Origin: an uncultured Eubacteriales bacterium
GTDB taxonomy: Bacteria > Bacillota > Clostridia > Oscillospirales > UBA644
DNA length: 21,708 nucleotides
NCBI GenBank assembly: GCA_934486965.1
Contig: CAKSQP010000016.1
Coordinates: forward strand, 1-21,708
Reading direction: 5' to 3'
Both the position numbers and the translations under genes were made by a program. Positions within the stretch are counted from its first letter, which is position 1, and each line of letters starts with the position of its first letter. Positions 1 to 7,447 of the stretch are shown here, one piece after another. The notes beneath the pieces were generated by a model. It ran no database searches and was not told where the DNA came from. It saw only the letters and a list, made by a program, of their open reading frames with translations.

Positions 1-90
1 CCCGACAGCGAAGCGGCGGCGTTCTACGATGAAAAGTATAAAAAATATAAGCACGGCTTCAAGTTGCTTAAAGAATTTTTCGAAAAATAA
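1..90 (+). CDS. FGGY-type carbohydrate kinase, 3' end (partial)
   Basis: Only the last 29 codons and the TAA stop are in the window. The peptide ends in a Tyr/Lys-rich helix (FYDEKYKKYKHGFKLLKEFF) that resembles the C-terminus of xylulokinases and other FGGY sugar kinases, which usually close with a Y-x3-Y-K-x-L-Y-PALK-type helix. The kinase role is inferred from this tail alone; the ATP- and sugar-binding parts lie upstream of the window. It is 17 bp from the aldolase gene and in the same direction, which fits a sugar-catabolic operon. The sugar cannot be named from what is visible. Confidence 0.5.
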   Translation, partial: PDSEAAAFYDEKYKKYKHGFKLLKEFFEK

Positions 91-107
91 GAAAGAAGGC
101 ATAAATA

Positions 108-956
108 ATGTTAGTAACTCTTAACGACGTCCTTCTGGACGCCCAGAAAAACAAATACGGCGTAGGTCTTTTCAACACCGTAAACCTCGAAATGGCTAAA
201 GGCGTTATCGCCGCCGCCGAGGAACTCCGCTCTCCCGTAATCATCGGTACAGCCGAGGTCCTTTTGCCCTACGCGTCCCTTGAAGAACTTGCATATTTCC
301 TTTTGCCTATGGCGAAAAAAGCGACCGTCCCCGTCGTTCTGCATTTTGACCACGGTCTTACTTCGGGCAAAATTCTCGAAGCGCTCCGCCTCGGATTTTC
401 TTCCGTTATGTATGACTGCTCAAGCGACAGTTACGACGAAAACGTAAGAAAAGTTGCGGAAATGGTCAAAATAGCAAGACTCTTCGGAGCGACCGTCGAG
501 GGCGAACTCGGCCATGTCGGCGCAAACGACGGAAGTGCCGAAAATGACGCTTCGGGCGACCACAGCATCTATACCGAACCCTCTCAGGCAAAAGACTTTA
601 TCGAAAAAACCGACGTTGACGCGCTTGCGGTCGCTATCGGAACCGCTCACGGCGCATATAAGGAAAAACCGAAACTCGATATCGAAAGACTTAAGGAAAT
701 TGCGAACACCGTCTCCACTCCTCTCGTTCTTCACGGCGGTTCGGGTCTTTCCGACGAGGATTTCAGAAACTGCGTTTCGAACGGTATCGCAAAGGTCAAT
801 ATCTTTACCGATATCAACACCGCGCAGGTTAAGAGCGTTGTCGAAAACTATAAAGATGGCTTCGGCATGACCGACGTTATGTGTCAGGCTTCCGACGCCG
901 TTATGAGAGCGACCATGAAGAAGATGCTCGTCTTCGGAAGCAACAACAGAGCATAA
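108..956 (+). CDS. Class II fructose/tagatose-bisphosphate (ketose-bisphosphate) aldolase
   Basis: This 282-residue protein has the class II, zinc-dependent aldolase pattern and nearly the usual length (about 280-310). Visible signatures are HFDHG at residues 79-83, which carries the catalytic Asp81 and zinc ligand His82; EGELGHVG at 131-138; GTAHG at 178-182 with His181; and LHGGSG at 208-213 with His209. The family cleaves fructose-1,6-bisphosphate or tagatose-1,6-bisphosphate to dihydroxyacetone phosphate and an aldehyde. The first motif has Phe where HLDHG is common. The ATG follows an A/G-rich SD (AAGAAAGAAGG). It lies between a sugar kinase tail and a DUF308 gene. Exact substrate (FBP, tagatose-BP or a related ketose phosphate) is not decided by the sequence. 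Confidence 0.9.
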   Translation: MLVTLNDVLLDAQKNKYGVGLFNTVNLEMAKGVIAAAEELRSPVIIGTAEVLLPYASLEELAYFLLPMAKKATVPVVLHFDHGLTSGKILEALRLGFSSVMYDCSSDSYDENVRKVAEMVKIARLFGATVEGELGHVGANDGSAENDASGDHSIYTEPSQAKDFIEKTDVDALAVAIGTAHGAYKEKPKLDIERLKEIANTVSTPLVLHGGSGLSDEDFRNCVSNGIAKVNIFTDINTAQVKSVVENYKDGFGMTDVMCQASDAVMRATMKKMLVFGSNNRA

Positions 957-977
957 TTATAAAAGGAAGTGAAAAAT

Positions 978-1586
978 ATGCTGAGATTTATGAAGAAAAT
1001 CGGCGTTTCCTATCTCTTTTCGGGACTTATAAGCATTGTTATCGGCGTTGTCTTTATAATCTGGCCGAAACTTTCGCAGGACGTCTTCTGCTTTGTCACG
1101 GGGTGCGCAGCGGTCGTTTTCGGACTTGCGCTTTTCATCTATTACCTTGCGTCAAATAAGAAAAAAGACTACCTTATGAATGAAATGATAATAGGACTTC
1201 TGACGGTCCTTGTCGGGTGCCTCTTTATCTTCAAAGCCGAAACGCTTTACGGACTTCTCGGAATGTTACTCGGCGTATTTGTTGTTTTTCACGGACTTAT
1301 CAATATACAGGAAAGTTTCGTCATAAAGCGCTGCGGAAACGGGAAATGGTATGTCTTTTTCCTGCTTTCCCTGCTTTTTGTCGCCGCGGGACTTGTTATC
1401 CTGTTCGTACCGGGGCTTGACGAAACGGTATTCGCGTATATTCTCGGCATTTCTCTTGCCCTTGCGGGTATTTTCGAGACCGTCATTTTCTTTATTCTCC
1501 GCAAATATGTCAAGAGAATAGAGGACGGCAGCGAGGAACTTACCGTTATTACCGACGGTGAAAACGGAATTATAATAAAAGAATAA
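978..1586 (+). CDS. HdeD/DUF308 family integral membrane protein
   Basis: The 202-residue product consists of six strongly hydrophobic segments in three hairpin pairs separated by short charged turns. An example is SYLFSGLISIVIGVVFIIWP near the start. It ends in a charged cytoplasmic-type tail. This is the layout of the HdeD/DUF308 family; HdeD of E. coli is linked to acid resistance, but family members in Clostridia have no assigned role. I prefer the ATG at 978 to the in-frame GTG at 969, because the GTG overlaps the SD (AAGGAAGTG) that is well spaced for the ATG. It is 21 bp after the aldolase gene and 16 bp before pduL, so it is probably cotranscribed. Confidence 0.75.
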   Translation: MLRFMKKIGVSYLFSGLISIVIGVVFIIWPKLSQDVFCFVTGCAAVVFGLALFIYYLASNKKKDYLMNEMIIGLLTVLVGCLFIFKAETLYGLLGMLLGVFVVFHGLINIQESFVIKRCGNGKWYVFFLLSLLFVAAGLVILFVPGLDETVFAYILGISLALAGIFETVIFFILRKYVKRIEDGSEELTVITDGENGIIIKE

Positions 1587-1602
1587 TATGGAGATGTTAA
1601 AA

Positions 1603-2175
1603 ATGAAAAAAGTACTTATCGAAACCTCTGCAAGACACGTTCACGTTTCCGAAAAAGACCTTGAAGCGCTTTTCGGAAAAGGCTACAAACTCACCCCCAA
1701 AAAGGATCTTTCCCAGCCTGGTCAGTTTGCATGCGAAGAAAGAGTTCTTCTCCGCGGACCGAAAAACGAAATGAAAGGCGTTTCCATTCTCGGACCCTGC
1801 CGCAAAGAGACTCAGGTCGAAGTTTCCCTTACCGACGCAAGGACCCTCGGCGTTACCGCCGCTATAAGAGAGTCGGGCGATATTGAAGGTACTTCGGGAA
1901 TCACCATTGTCGGACCTGCAGGAGAAATAACCATAGACAAGGGCGTTATCGCCGCTAAAAGACATATACACATGACAAAAGCCGACGCCGCTGAATTCGG
2001 TATTGAAGACAAACAGATCGTTTCCGTCAAAGTAGATACCGACGGCAGAAGCCTCATCTTCGGCGACGTTGTTTGCCGTGTTTCCGATTCTTATGCTCTT
2101 GCAATGCATATCGACACCGACGAGAGTAACGCCGCAGCCGTAAAACCCGGCGCAATGGGCGAGATAATCAAATAA
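1603..2175 (+). CDS. pduL: Phosphate propanoyltransferase PduL (phosphotransacylase)
   Basis: The 190-residue protein carries the two PduL beta-barrel signatures: SARHVHVS at residues 9-16 (His12, His14) and KRHIHMT at 119-125 (His121, His123). Glu69 (RKETQ) and His169 (AMHIDTDE) are candidate further metal ligands. The family interconverts acyl-CoA and acyl-phosphate and can replace Pta. There is no N-terminal encapsulation peptide ahead of the first strand and no microcompartment shell gene nearby, so a cytosolic acetyl- or propionyl-phosphate role is more likely. I chose ATG 1603 because GGAG (1590-1593) sits 9 nt upstream; the ATG at 1588 would overlap that SD. A terminator follows directly. 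Confidence 0.88.
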   Translation: MKKVLIETSARHVHVSEKDLEALFGKGYKLTPKKDLSQPGQFACEERVLLRGPKNEMKGVSILGPCRKETQVEVSLTDARTLGVTAAIRESGDIEGTSGITIVGPAGEITIDKGVIAAKRHIHMTKADAAEFGIEDKQIVSVKVDTDGRSLIFGDVVCRVSDSYALAMHIDTDESNAAAVKPGAMGEIIK

Positions 2176-2197
2176 AAAAGTTCGAATTGAAATACTT

Positions 2198-2224
2198 GGG
2201 GTGTAATTTTACACCCCGATTTTT
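2198..2224 (+). terminator. Rho-independent terminator after pduL
   Basis: The inverted repeat GGGGTGTA / TACACCCC, with a 4-nt loop, is followed after GA by a T-run (2220-2224). The SD of the next gene (GGAGG, 2226-2230) begins almost at once, so read-through may also supply the acetyltransferase gene. Confidence 0.8.
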
Positions 2225-2235
2225 CGGAGGAAAAT

Positions 2236-2724
2236 ATGCAGTTATCTTTCAGGTCTGCCGAAAGACAGGATACCCGTCTTATATTGAAATTCATAAAGGA
2301 ACTCGCCGACTATGAAGGGTTGCTCGATGAGGTCGTCGCCGATGAAAAAACGCTTGAAAGCGAACTTTTTGATAAGAAGAACGCCGAAGTCATTTTCGCC
2401 GTTGCCGATGGACGTGAGATCGGTTTTGCCCTCTTCTTTCATAATTTCTCGACCTTTCTAGGTAAGGCAGGGCTTTATCTCGAAGACCTTTATATCTCGC
2501 CCGAATACCGAGGAAAAGGCTTCGGAAAGGCAATGCTTGCAAAACTCGCCGATATTGCCGTAAGCCGCGGCTGCGGACGCCTTGAATGGTGGTGTCTCGA
2601 CAGAAATACGCCGAGCGTGGGCTTTTATAAGTCTATCGGTGCGGAACCCATGGACGAATGGACGGTTTTCAGGCTTGCTGGCAAAACGCTTTCCGACCTT
2701 GCCGCCGAAAATAAAGAAATGTGA
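2236..2724 (+). CDS. GNAT family N-acetyltransferase (diamine acetyltransferase-like)
   Basis: The 162-residue protein is a single GNAT domain. The acetyl-CoA pyrophosphate loop is RGKGFGKA at residues 92-99, preceded by the strand LYLEDLYISPEY, and FYKSIGA at 130-136 holds the usual catalytic-type Tyr131. The N-terminal FRSAERQDTRLILKFIKELADYE and the overall length resemble the spermidine/diamine acetyltransferase (SSAT-like) branch. The acceptor is not determined; polyamines, thialysine and related amines are options. A strong SD (GGAGG, 2226-2230) lies 5 nt before the ATG. The gene stands between a terminator and the T-box promoter, so it may be monocistronic or expressed by read-through from pduL. 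Confidence 0.8.
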   Translation: MQLSFRSAERQDTRLILKFIKELADYEGLLDEVVADEKTLESELFDKKNAEVIFAVADGREIGFALFFHNFSTFLGKAGLYLEDLYISPEYRGKGFGKAMLAKLADIAVSRGCGRLEWWCLDRNTPSVGFYKSIGAEPMDEWTVFRLAGKTLSDLAAENKEM

Positions 2725-2752
2725 CAAAATCCAAAACTTTTGAAAAACCCTA

Positions 2753-2781
2753 TTGACAATTGAAAAAATGAGTGGTAAAAT
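2753..2781 (+). promoter_or_regulatory. Sigma-A promoter of the T-box/trpXYZ operon
   Basis: A perfect -35 box TTGACA (2753-2758) is followed by a 17-nt spacer and a -10 box TAAAAT (2776-2781). This puts transcription start near 2788, exactly at the beginning of the T-box leader. Confidence 0.9.
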
Positions 2782-2787
2782 CTTACC

Positions 2788-3066
2788 AAACCGATGAGGA
2801 AGAGTAAGTAAGTCAGACCTCTTTTCCCACAGAGAGCCGCAGGTGCTGGAATTGCGGCGGAAAACATCAGACCGAATGGACTTCCGAGGGCAAACGGAAA
2901 TGGAGCAATCCAAAGTATGGGCGACGGAGCATGACTCTCCGTTATTAAAAGTCTGCATATAGTTGTATGCGTAGAGAGGATATACGATAAACGTATATCA
3001 AGCAGGGTGGCACCGCAGGAATTTTATCCTGTCCCGGCATTGTCGGGACAGGATTTTTGTTTTTTA
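2788..3066 (+). ncRNA. T-box riboswitch leader, Trp specifier (UGG)
   Basis: This is a class I T-box leader. Stem I base is GGAAG (2798-2802) pairing with CTTCC (2881-2885), with the AGTA-type S-turn side at 2803-2810, the AGAGAG element at 2831-2836 and the GGTGCTG apical motif at 2842-2848. In the specifier loop the 3' side reads CGAA-TGG-A, placing UGG at 2877-2879 in the position read by the tRNA anticodon: tRNA-Trp. Downstream hairpins are ACGGAG/CTCCGT (2924-2942), GCATA/TATGC (2955-2970) and GATATACG/CGTATATC (2979-2999). The T-box sequence AGGGTGGCACCGC is at 3004-3016. Uncharged tRNA-Trp is expected to stabilise the antiterminator and let transcription enter the transporter genes. 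Confidence 0.93.
3026..3066 (+). terminator. T-box-controlled intrinsic terminator
   Basis: The perfect 11-bp stem ATCCTGTCCCG / CGGGACAGGAT (3026-3036 with 3044-3054) has a 7-nt loop and ends in a T-rich tract (3054-3065). It is the terminator alternative to the T-box antiterminator. Confidence 0.92.
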
Positions 3067-3080
3067 CGGAGGATATTGAG

Positions 3081-3179
3081 ATGTATATTTTATCGAGACG
3101 ATGGCGACTCACCGATCGGACGTCAGAAAAATATAATATGGAAAGAAAAAACAGTTTTGAAAGGAAAGAATTAAAATGA
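3081..3179 (+). CDS. Possible 32-residue leader peptide before trpX
   Basis: A short ORF starts at ATG 3081, eight bases after a strong SD (GGAGG, 3068-3072). It ends at TGA 3177-3179, overlapping the trpX ATG (3176-3178) as ATGA. The peptide starts MYILSRRWRL, has one Trp codon (TGG 3102-3104) at codon 8 in an Arg-rich setting, and is otherwise basic. It lies downstream of the T-box terminator, so it is translated only when the leader is read through. It could couple translation to trpX or sense charged Trp a second time. It may also be chance, since trpX has its own SD (GAAAGGAAAG). Confidence 0.4.
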   Translation: MYILSRRWRLTDRTSEKYNMERKNSFERKELK

Positions 3180-4234
3180 AAAAGAATTTTGCAAAAATCG
3201 CAGCGATCGTAATGACCCTTATAATGATGTTCTCGCTTCTCACCGCCTGCGGCGGAACGGCGACAAACCCCAGCGGTAACAACTCGGACGGAAAAACCGT
3301 CTATAAAGTCGGTATCTGCAACTATGTCGACGACGCGTCCCTCAATCAGATTTATCAGAATATCGACGCAAGACTTAAGGAAATAGGCGAAGAAAAAGGC
3401 GTTACTTTCGAAATTTCTTACGATAACTGTAACGCCGACACCAACGTCCTCAATCAGATAATTTCAAACTTTATCGCCGACAAAGTCGACCTTATGGTAG
3501 GAATCGCAACTCCCGTCGCAATGGCAATGCAGGCGGCGACCGAAGAAAATAAAATTCCGGTAGTCTTCTCGGCGGTCTCCGACCCCGTTTCGGCAGGTAT
3601 TGTCGAATCCCTTGAAAAACCGGGTGCAAACCTCACCGGAACTTCCGACTACCTTGACACCGCGTCAATTTTCAATCTTATCCTTGCTCAGAACCCCGAT
3701 ATAAAGAAAGTCGGTCTTCTTTACGACAAAGGTCAGGACTCTTCCGAAACTCCTATCGCAGACGCTAAAAAATATCTTGACGAAAAGGGTATAGCATACG
3801 TTGAAAAGACCGGCACAAACGCCGAAGAAGTTTCGCTTGCAGCTGACGCTCTCGTTTCCGAAGGCGTCGAAGCGATATTTACTCCTACCGACAATACGAT
3901 AATGAAATCCGAACTTGCGATCTACGAAAAATTCATCAGCGCGAAGATCCCGCAGTATACCGGTGCCGATTCCTTCGCTCTTAACGGCGCGTTTCTCGGC
4001 TACGGCGTCGATTATGCTAACCTCGGAAGAGAAACCGCGGATATGATTGCCGATATCCTTATAAACGGCAAGAACCCCGCAGAGACCCCCGTCAAACAGT
4101 TCGATAACGGAACCGCGACCGTAAACACCGAAACCTGCACAGCTCTCGGACTTGATTTCGAAGACCTCAAAGCAAAATTCGCTCCTTTCTGCACCAAGGT
4201 CGCTGAAATAAAGACCGCCGAAAGTTTCGAATAA
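3176..4234 (+). CDS. trpX: ABC transporter substrate-binding lipoprotein, TrpX type
   Basis: The 352-residue protein begins with a lipoprotein signal: basic MKKN, a hydrophobic core, and lipobox LTAC with Cys25. A small-residue linker follows. The mature part matches the ABC_sub_bind family (periplasmic-binding fold) with segments such as KVGICNYVDDASLNQI, SNFIADKVDLMVGIATP and VFSAVSDPVSAGIVESL. In Firmicutes this family, with the two genes that follow and a Trp T-box, is the predicted tryptophan importer TrpXYZ. Here the UGG specifier in the leader gives the substrate. It sits outside the membrane and delivers ligand to the permease 25 bp downstream. Tryptophan as substrate is inferred from the regulation, not from binding residues. 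Confidence 0.88.
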   Translation: MKKNFAKIAAIVMTLIMMFSLLTACGGTATNPSGNNSDGKTVYKVGICNYVDDASLNQIYQNIDARLKEIGEEKGVTFEISYDNCNADTNVLNQIISNFIADKVDLMVGIATPVAMAMQAATEENKIPVVFSAVSDPVSAGIVESLEKPGANLTGTSDYLDTASIFNLILAQNPDIKKVGLLYDKGQDSSETPIADAKKYLDEKGIAYVEKTGTNAEEVSLAADALVSEGVEAIFTPTDNTIMKSELAIYEKFISAKIPQYTGADSFALNGAFLGYGVDYANLGRETADMIADILINGKNPAETPVKQFDNGTATVNTETCTALGLDFEDLKAKFAPFCTKVAEIKTAESFE

Positions 4235-4259
4235 TAAATAATTTTATCGGGAAGTAATT

Positions 4260-5192
4260 ATGGATCTTTCAACAATTTTGGGACTCGGTCAGACAGCCCT
4301 TGAATTAGGGCTTATATCGGGGCTTACCGTCCTTGCTCTGTTCTTGAGTTATTCAATGCTTAATATATGCGATCTTTCGACCGACGGCTGTTTCACTTTG
4401 GGGGCGGCTGTCGGAGCGACGGTCGCCGCCGCGGGCTACCCCTATCTCGCAATAGCCGCCGCAATGCTTTCGGGAATTGTCTCGGGCTTTATAACCGCGT
4501 TTTTACAGACGAAAATGGGGATAGACAGCCTGCTTTCGGGAATAATCGTAAACACGGGACTTTACTCGATAAATATTGCGATAATGGGCTCGTCGCTCGT
4601 AAATCTCAATAAAGCGGATACCGTTTTTACAAAAATGAAAGACCTTCTTGCGGATACCGTTTTTGCGGGTCAGTCAAAACTTGCGGTAGCGCTTATTGCA
4701 GTCGTTCTTGTGGTTCTGTTCCTTGTCTTTTTCTTAAAAACGAAACTCGGACTTGCAATAAGAGCAACGGGCAACAACCCCGCTATGGTCAAGTCTTCTT
4801 CCATAAACCCCGTATTCACAATAATAATCGGGCTTTGCATCTCGAACGCTTTCACGGCGCTTTCGGGCTGTCTTATGGCGCACTATCAGAAGTCCGCAAA
4901 CATCGATATGGGTACGGGTATCGTTACGATAGCGCTCGCGTCGCTCCTTATCGGCAGAGCGTTTATGGGCAAGGGCAAACTCGTTTTCAGAATAATCGGA
5001 GCGGTCCTCGGTTCCTTTGTGTTCCGCCTTGTCTATACGATAGCCCTCCGCTTCAATATGCCCGCTTCAATGCTTAAACTTGTTTCGTCGGTTATAGTAA
5101 TTATCGCGATAGCGGGACCCTATTTCAAAAAACAGATACCGAATATCCGCAGAAAATTTGCGTCAAAGAAGAGAGGGGGAGAGGCGAAATGA
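4260..5192 (+). CDS. trpY: ABC transporter permease, TrpY type
   Basis: The 310-residue protein is highly hydrophobic, with about eight or nine membrane segments. It belongs to the branched-chain amino-acid permease (LivH-like) fold used by this transporter group. Recognisable pieces are LSYSMLNICDLSTDGCFTLG near the start, the cytoplasmic coupling-type loop TKLGLAIRATGNNPAMVKSS, and a basic C-terminal tail. A single permease gene implies a homodimer with the ATPase encoded next. Its stop TGA overlaps the ATPase start as ATGA, so translation is probably coupled. An SD-like GGGAAG precedes the ATG. Confidence 0.88.
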   Translation: MDLSTILGLGQTALELGLISGLTVLALFLSYSMLNICDLSTDGCFTLGAAVGATVAAAGYPYLAIAAAMLSGIVSGFITAFLQTKMGIDSLLSGIIVNTGLYSINIAIMGSSLVNLNKADTVFTKMKDLLADTVFAGQSKLAVALIAVVLVVLFLVFFLKTKLGLAIRATGNNPAMVKSSSINPVFTIIIGLCISNAFTALSGCLMAHYQKSANIDMGTGIVTIALASLLIGRAFMGKGKLVFRIIGAVLGSFVFRLVYTIALRFNMPASMLKLVSSVIVIIAIAGPYFKKQIPNIRRKFASKKRGGEAK

Positions 5193-5977
5193 TGCTCGAA
5201 ATTTCTCACATATCAAAGACCTTCAATCCCGGAACGGTAAACGCAAAAACCGCTCTTGACGACCTGTCTCTTTCTCTCGAAGAGGGAGATTTCGCAACGA
5301 TAATAGGTGCTAACGGCGCCGGAAAATCAACTCTTTTCAACGCTATCGGCGGTTCGTTCCTTACCGACAGCGGAAGAATTTTTCTCGACGGCACGGATAT
5401 CACGATGCTCGCCGAATATAAAAGAGCAAAAAGGATAGGCAGACTTTTTCAGGACCCGATGATGGGAACCGCTCCCGGAATGACTATCGAAGAAAACCTC
5501 GCCCTTGCCGCAGGACACGGCGGCTGGCTTTCGAAAATTTCAAAAGCGGATAAAAACCTGTTCGCCGAGAAACTTTCGCTTCTCGGTATGGGGCTTGAAG
5601 ACCGAATGGAAAACCCCGTAGGTCTTCTGTCGGGCGGTCAGAGACAGGCGCTGTCGCTTCTTATGGCGACGATAAATCCGCCGAAACTTCTGCTTCTCGA
5701 CGAACACACCGCGGCTCTCGACCCGACGACAGCCGAAAAGGTTCTTGCTCTCACCGAAATGATAGTTGCGGAAAATAACCTCACCTGCCTTATGATAACC
5801 CACAATATGGAATCGGCGCTGTCTCTCGGCAACCGAACGATAATGATGGACCGCGGCAGAGTTATTTTCGACTGCAAAGGCAAAGAACGAAACGGACTTA
5901 CCGTCTCCGATCTTCTCGATAAATTCAAAGAGGTTTCGGGCAGAAACCTTGATAACGACAGAATGTTACTAAACTAA
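5189..5977 (+). CDS. trpZ: ABC transporter ATP-binding protein, TrpZ type
   Basis: The 262-residue protein is a complete ABC ATPase: Walker A GANGAGKST at residues 40-48, Q-loop Gln88 (LFQDP), signature LSGGQRQ at 147-153, Walker B LLLLDE at 167-172 with D-loop AALDP, and H-loop His205 (ITHN). It powers the importer made with the two upstream products. ATG codons at 5189 and 5192 are both possible; the first gives the 4-nt overlap with the permease gene, and a purine-rich SD (GGGGGAGAGG) lies just upstream of both. The operon ends at a strong hairpin directly after the stop codon. Confidence 0.9.
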   Translation: MMLEISHISKTFNPGTVNAKTALDDLSLSLEEGDFATIIGANGAGKSTLFNAIGGSFLTDSGRIFLDGTDITMLAEYKRAKRIGRLFQDPMMGTAPGMTIEENLALAAGHGGWLSKISKADKNLFAEKLSLLGMGLEDRMENPVGLLSGGQRQALSLLMATINPPKLLLLDEHTAALDPTTAEKVLALTEMIVAENNLTCLMITHNMESALSLGNRTIMMDRGRVIFDCKGKERNGLTVSDLLDKFKEVSGRNLDNDRMLLN

Positions 5978-6005
5978 AAAGGACAGCCGAAAGGCTGTCC
6001 TTTTT
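5976..6005. terminator. Bidirectional terminator between trpXYZ and hslO
   Basis: The perfect 13-bp stem AAAAAGGACAGCC / GGCTGTCCTTTTT (5976-5988 with 5993-6005) is closed by a GAAA tetraloop. It has an A-run on one side and a T-run on the other, so it works in both directions. The hslO stop codon on the minus strand (6004-6006) touches the stem. Confidence 0.93.
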
Positions 6006-6747
6006 ACATCTCTTCTATTGTATAAGTTTTTCCGCAGAACCTGCACCTGACTTCTATCGGGAACGTCAGATTTTCGGTTGCTTCAAGCGCTTTTTTTATT
6101 TTCCGCTTGGTGCAGGTACAGCCGAAAACGATTTCCGTTTCCGAGACCTTTTTCAGTTTTTCGTTTGGCTTTCCGTCTTTAAGCAAAGAAAGAATCGCCG
6201 CCGTTCCGTCGGAAAGTTTACTTTCGATATATTCGGGTGTCGCTTTTTTTTCGCCCGCAAGATAATTTACGTCGTGACCAGGAAAATATTCCGCGAAAAC
6301 AAAGGTCTTTCCGTCGGGGAACGCCGTTTTCGCTTTTGTCTGGCGGCTCGAAGAAAAGTATTCCTTTGCCGCGTCTTCGAAAGTTTTGCCCATCACGGCG
6401 CTCTGGTAGTCGCCGCGGGAAACGAGCCTGCGACCTACGGTAAGCACCGTTTCGTCAAAGCCGCTTTCCTTATATTCGTCGGGAGTTCCGCGAAGTCTGC
6501 CGTCCGTTTCGCAAAGCGCGGTGAACGCCGTTCTTGTTTCGGGGTCTTTGACAGAAACAAAGACAGAGCCGTCGTCGTCCTTTTCCTCCGACGCAAAAGC
6601 CGCCGAAAGAAGCGCCGCTTTTGAAAAAAGGATTCTGTCCGTTGCGGAGACACTTTGTGCGGCAAAAAGATTTTCAAGGCTTTCCGAGAGCCTGACCGCT
6701 TTTATTCTGATGTCGGAATCGTATATAAATGTTTCAACTGCGTCCAT
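6004..6747 (-). CDS. hslO: Hsp33 redox-regulated chaperone
   Basis: The 247-residue protein has an Hsp33 N-terminal domain and the C-terminal zinc-binding redox switch: FGCTCTKRKIKKAL with Cys210 and Cys212, then VRCRFCGKTY with Cys235 and Cys238 (CxC...CxxC). In the family, oxidation releases zinc and unfolds the switch, turning on holdase activity in the cytoplasm. The protein is somewhat shorter than the usual 290 residues, but both ends are recognisable. It is the last gene of a five-gene minus-strand operon, one base after the methyltransferase stop and with no strong SD of its own, so it may rely on translational coupling. Confidence 0.88.
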   Translation of the reverse strand: MDAVETFIYDSDIRIKAVRLSESLENLFAAQSVSATDRILFSKAALLSAAFASEEKDDDGSVFVSVKDPETRTAFTALCETDGRLRGTPDEYKESGFDETVLTVGRRLVSRGDYQSAVMGKTFEDAAKEYFSSSRQTKAKTAFPDGKTFVFAEYFPGHDVNYLAGEKKATPEYIESKLSDGTAAILSLLKDGKPNEKLKKVSETEIVFGCTCTKRKIKKALEATENLTFPIEVRCRFCGKTYTIEEM

Positions 6748-6748
6748 T

Positions 6749-7447
6749 TTATTTTTTGCGGTAGATAAATACCGTTCTTTCGTTTTTGTAAGTAAACGCC
6801 TTTTCGAAGATAAGAGAAGAGCGTTTTTTCATCAGCGTTTTTATCTCGTCGTTTGAATAAAAACGTTCTTCGATAACCGTTTCTTCTTTTCTGTAAAGGT
6901 CTTTTTCGGGAGAAAAAAAGGTGAGCCTGTGCGAAATATACGGTTTCTGCCAGAAGCCCTCCCAGATAAGGGTCGCTCCGTCTTCGTCGTAAATTTCGGT
7001 CTTCGCGCGGCTTTTCATATATCCGAGCGTTTTGATGTCGAAGATAAAAACGCCGTCCGGTTCGACAAAGTTTTCGATTTTTGAAAGAAACGCCGAAAGC
7101 GAACGTTTGTCTGTTAAGTGGTTCAGGGTGTCGAGACTGCAAAAAACATAGTCGTAAGCCCCGTAAAGGTCGATGTCTTCAAGCGACTGGCAAACGAAAT
7201 TCACGTTTTTGAGTTCGGGTTTCGCGGCGGCAGTCCCGAGCATTTCCTCCGATTCGTCAAGCCCCGTACAGTCAAAATTTTTCACAAGGAGCGAAAGCAG
7301 GTTTCCCGTTCCGCAACCGCAGTCGAGCGCGAGATTTCCTTTCGGGCTTGTTTTCAGTGCCGAAAGGCATTTTTCAAGGTAGTCGCCGTAGTCGAACGCC
7401 TCGGTGAATATATCGTAAAATTCAGCGATATTATCGTAGGTCGTCAT
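6749..7447 (-). CDS. Class I SAM-dependent methyltransferase
   Basis: The 232-residue protein starts with the typical YDNIAEFYDIFTE segment. Motif I is LDCGCGTGN at residues 41-49, the acidic end of strand 2 is GLDESEEML (62-70), and the motif IV region is YDYVFCSLDTLNHL (98-111). These mark a Rossmann-fold, AdoMet-dependent methyltransferase (Methyltransf_25/11 type). The acceptor is unknown. Its ATG overlaps the stop of the TrpR-like gene as ATGA (7444-7447), and its own stop is one base from hslO, so the three genes are surely cotranscribed. Confidence 0.85.
   Translation of the reverse strand: MTTYDNIAEFYDIFTEAFDYGDYLEKCLSALKTSPKGNLALDCGCGTGNLLSLLVKNFDCTGLDESEEMLGTAAAKPELKNVNFVCQSLEDIDLYGAYDYVFCSLDTLNHLTDKRSLSAFLSKIENFVEPDGVFIFDIKTLGYMKSRAKTEIYDEDGATLIWEGFWQKPYISHRLTFFSPEKDLYRKEETVIEERFYSNDEIKTLMKKRSSLIFEKAFTYKNERTVFIYRKK

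Noticed and set aside
969..977. GTG start for the DUF308 protein
   Set aside because: The GTG is within the SD that serves the ATG at 978.
1588..1602. Upstream ATG for pduL
   Set aside because: It overlaps the GGAG SD that is correctly placed for the ATG at 1603, and the family starts directly with the strand before SARHVHV.
1603..2175. Microcompartment-associated PduL
   Set aside because: No encapsulation peptide is present before the first strand and no shell-protein gene is nearby, so a microcompartment role is not supported.
2458..2958. Minus-strand ORF of 166 codons over the acetyltransferase end and T-box leader
   Set aside because: It overlaps a well-supported gene and a structured RNA leader on the other strand and shows no protein-family features.
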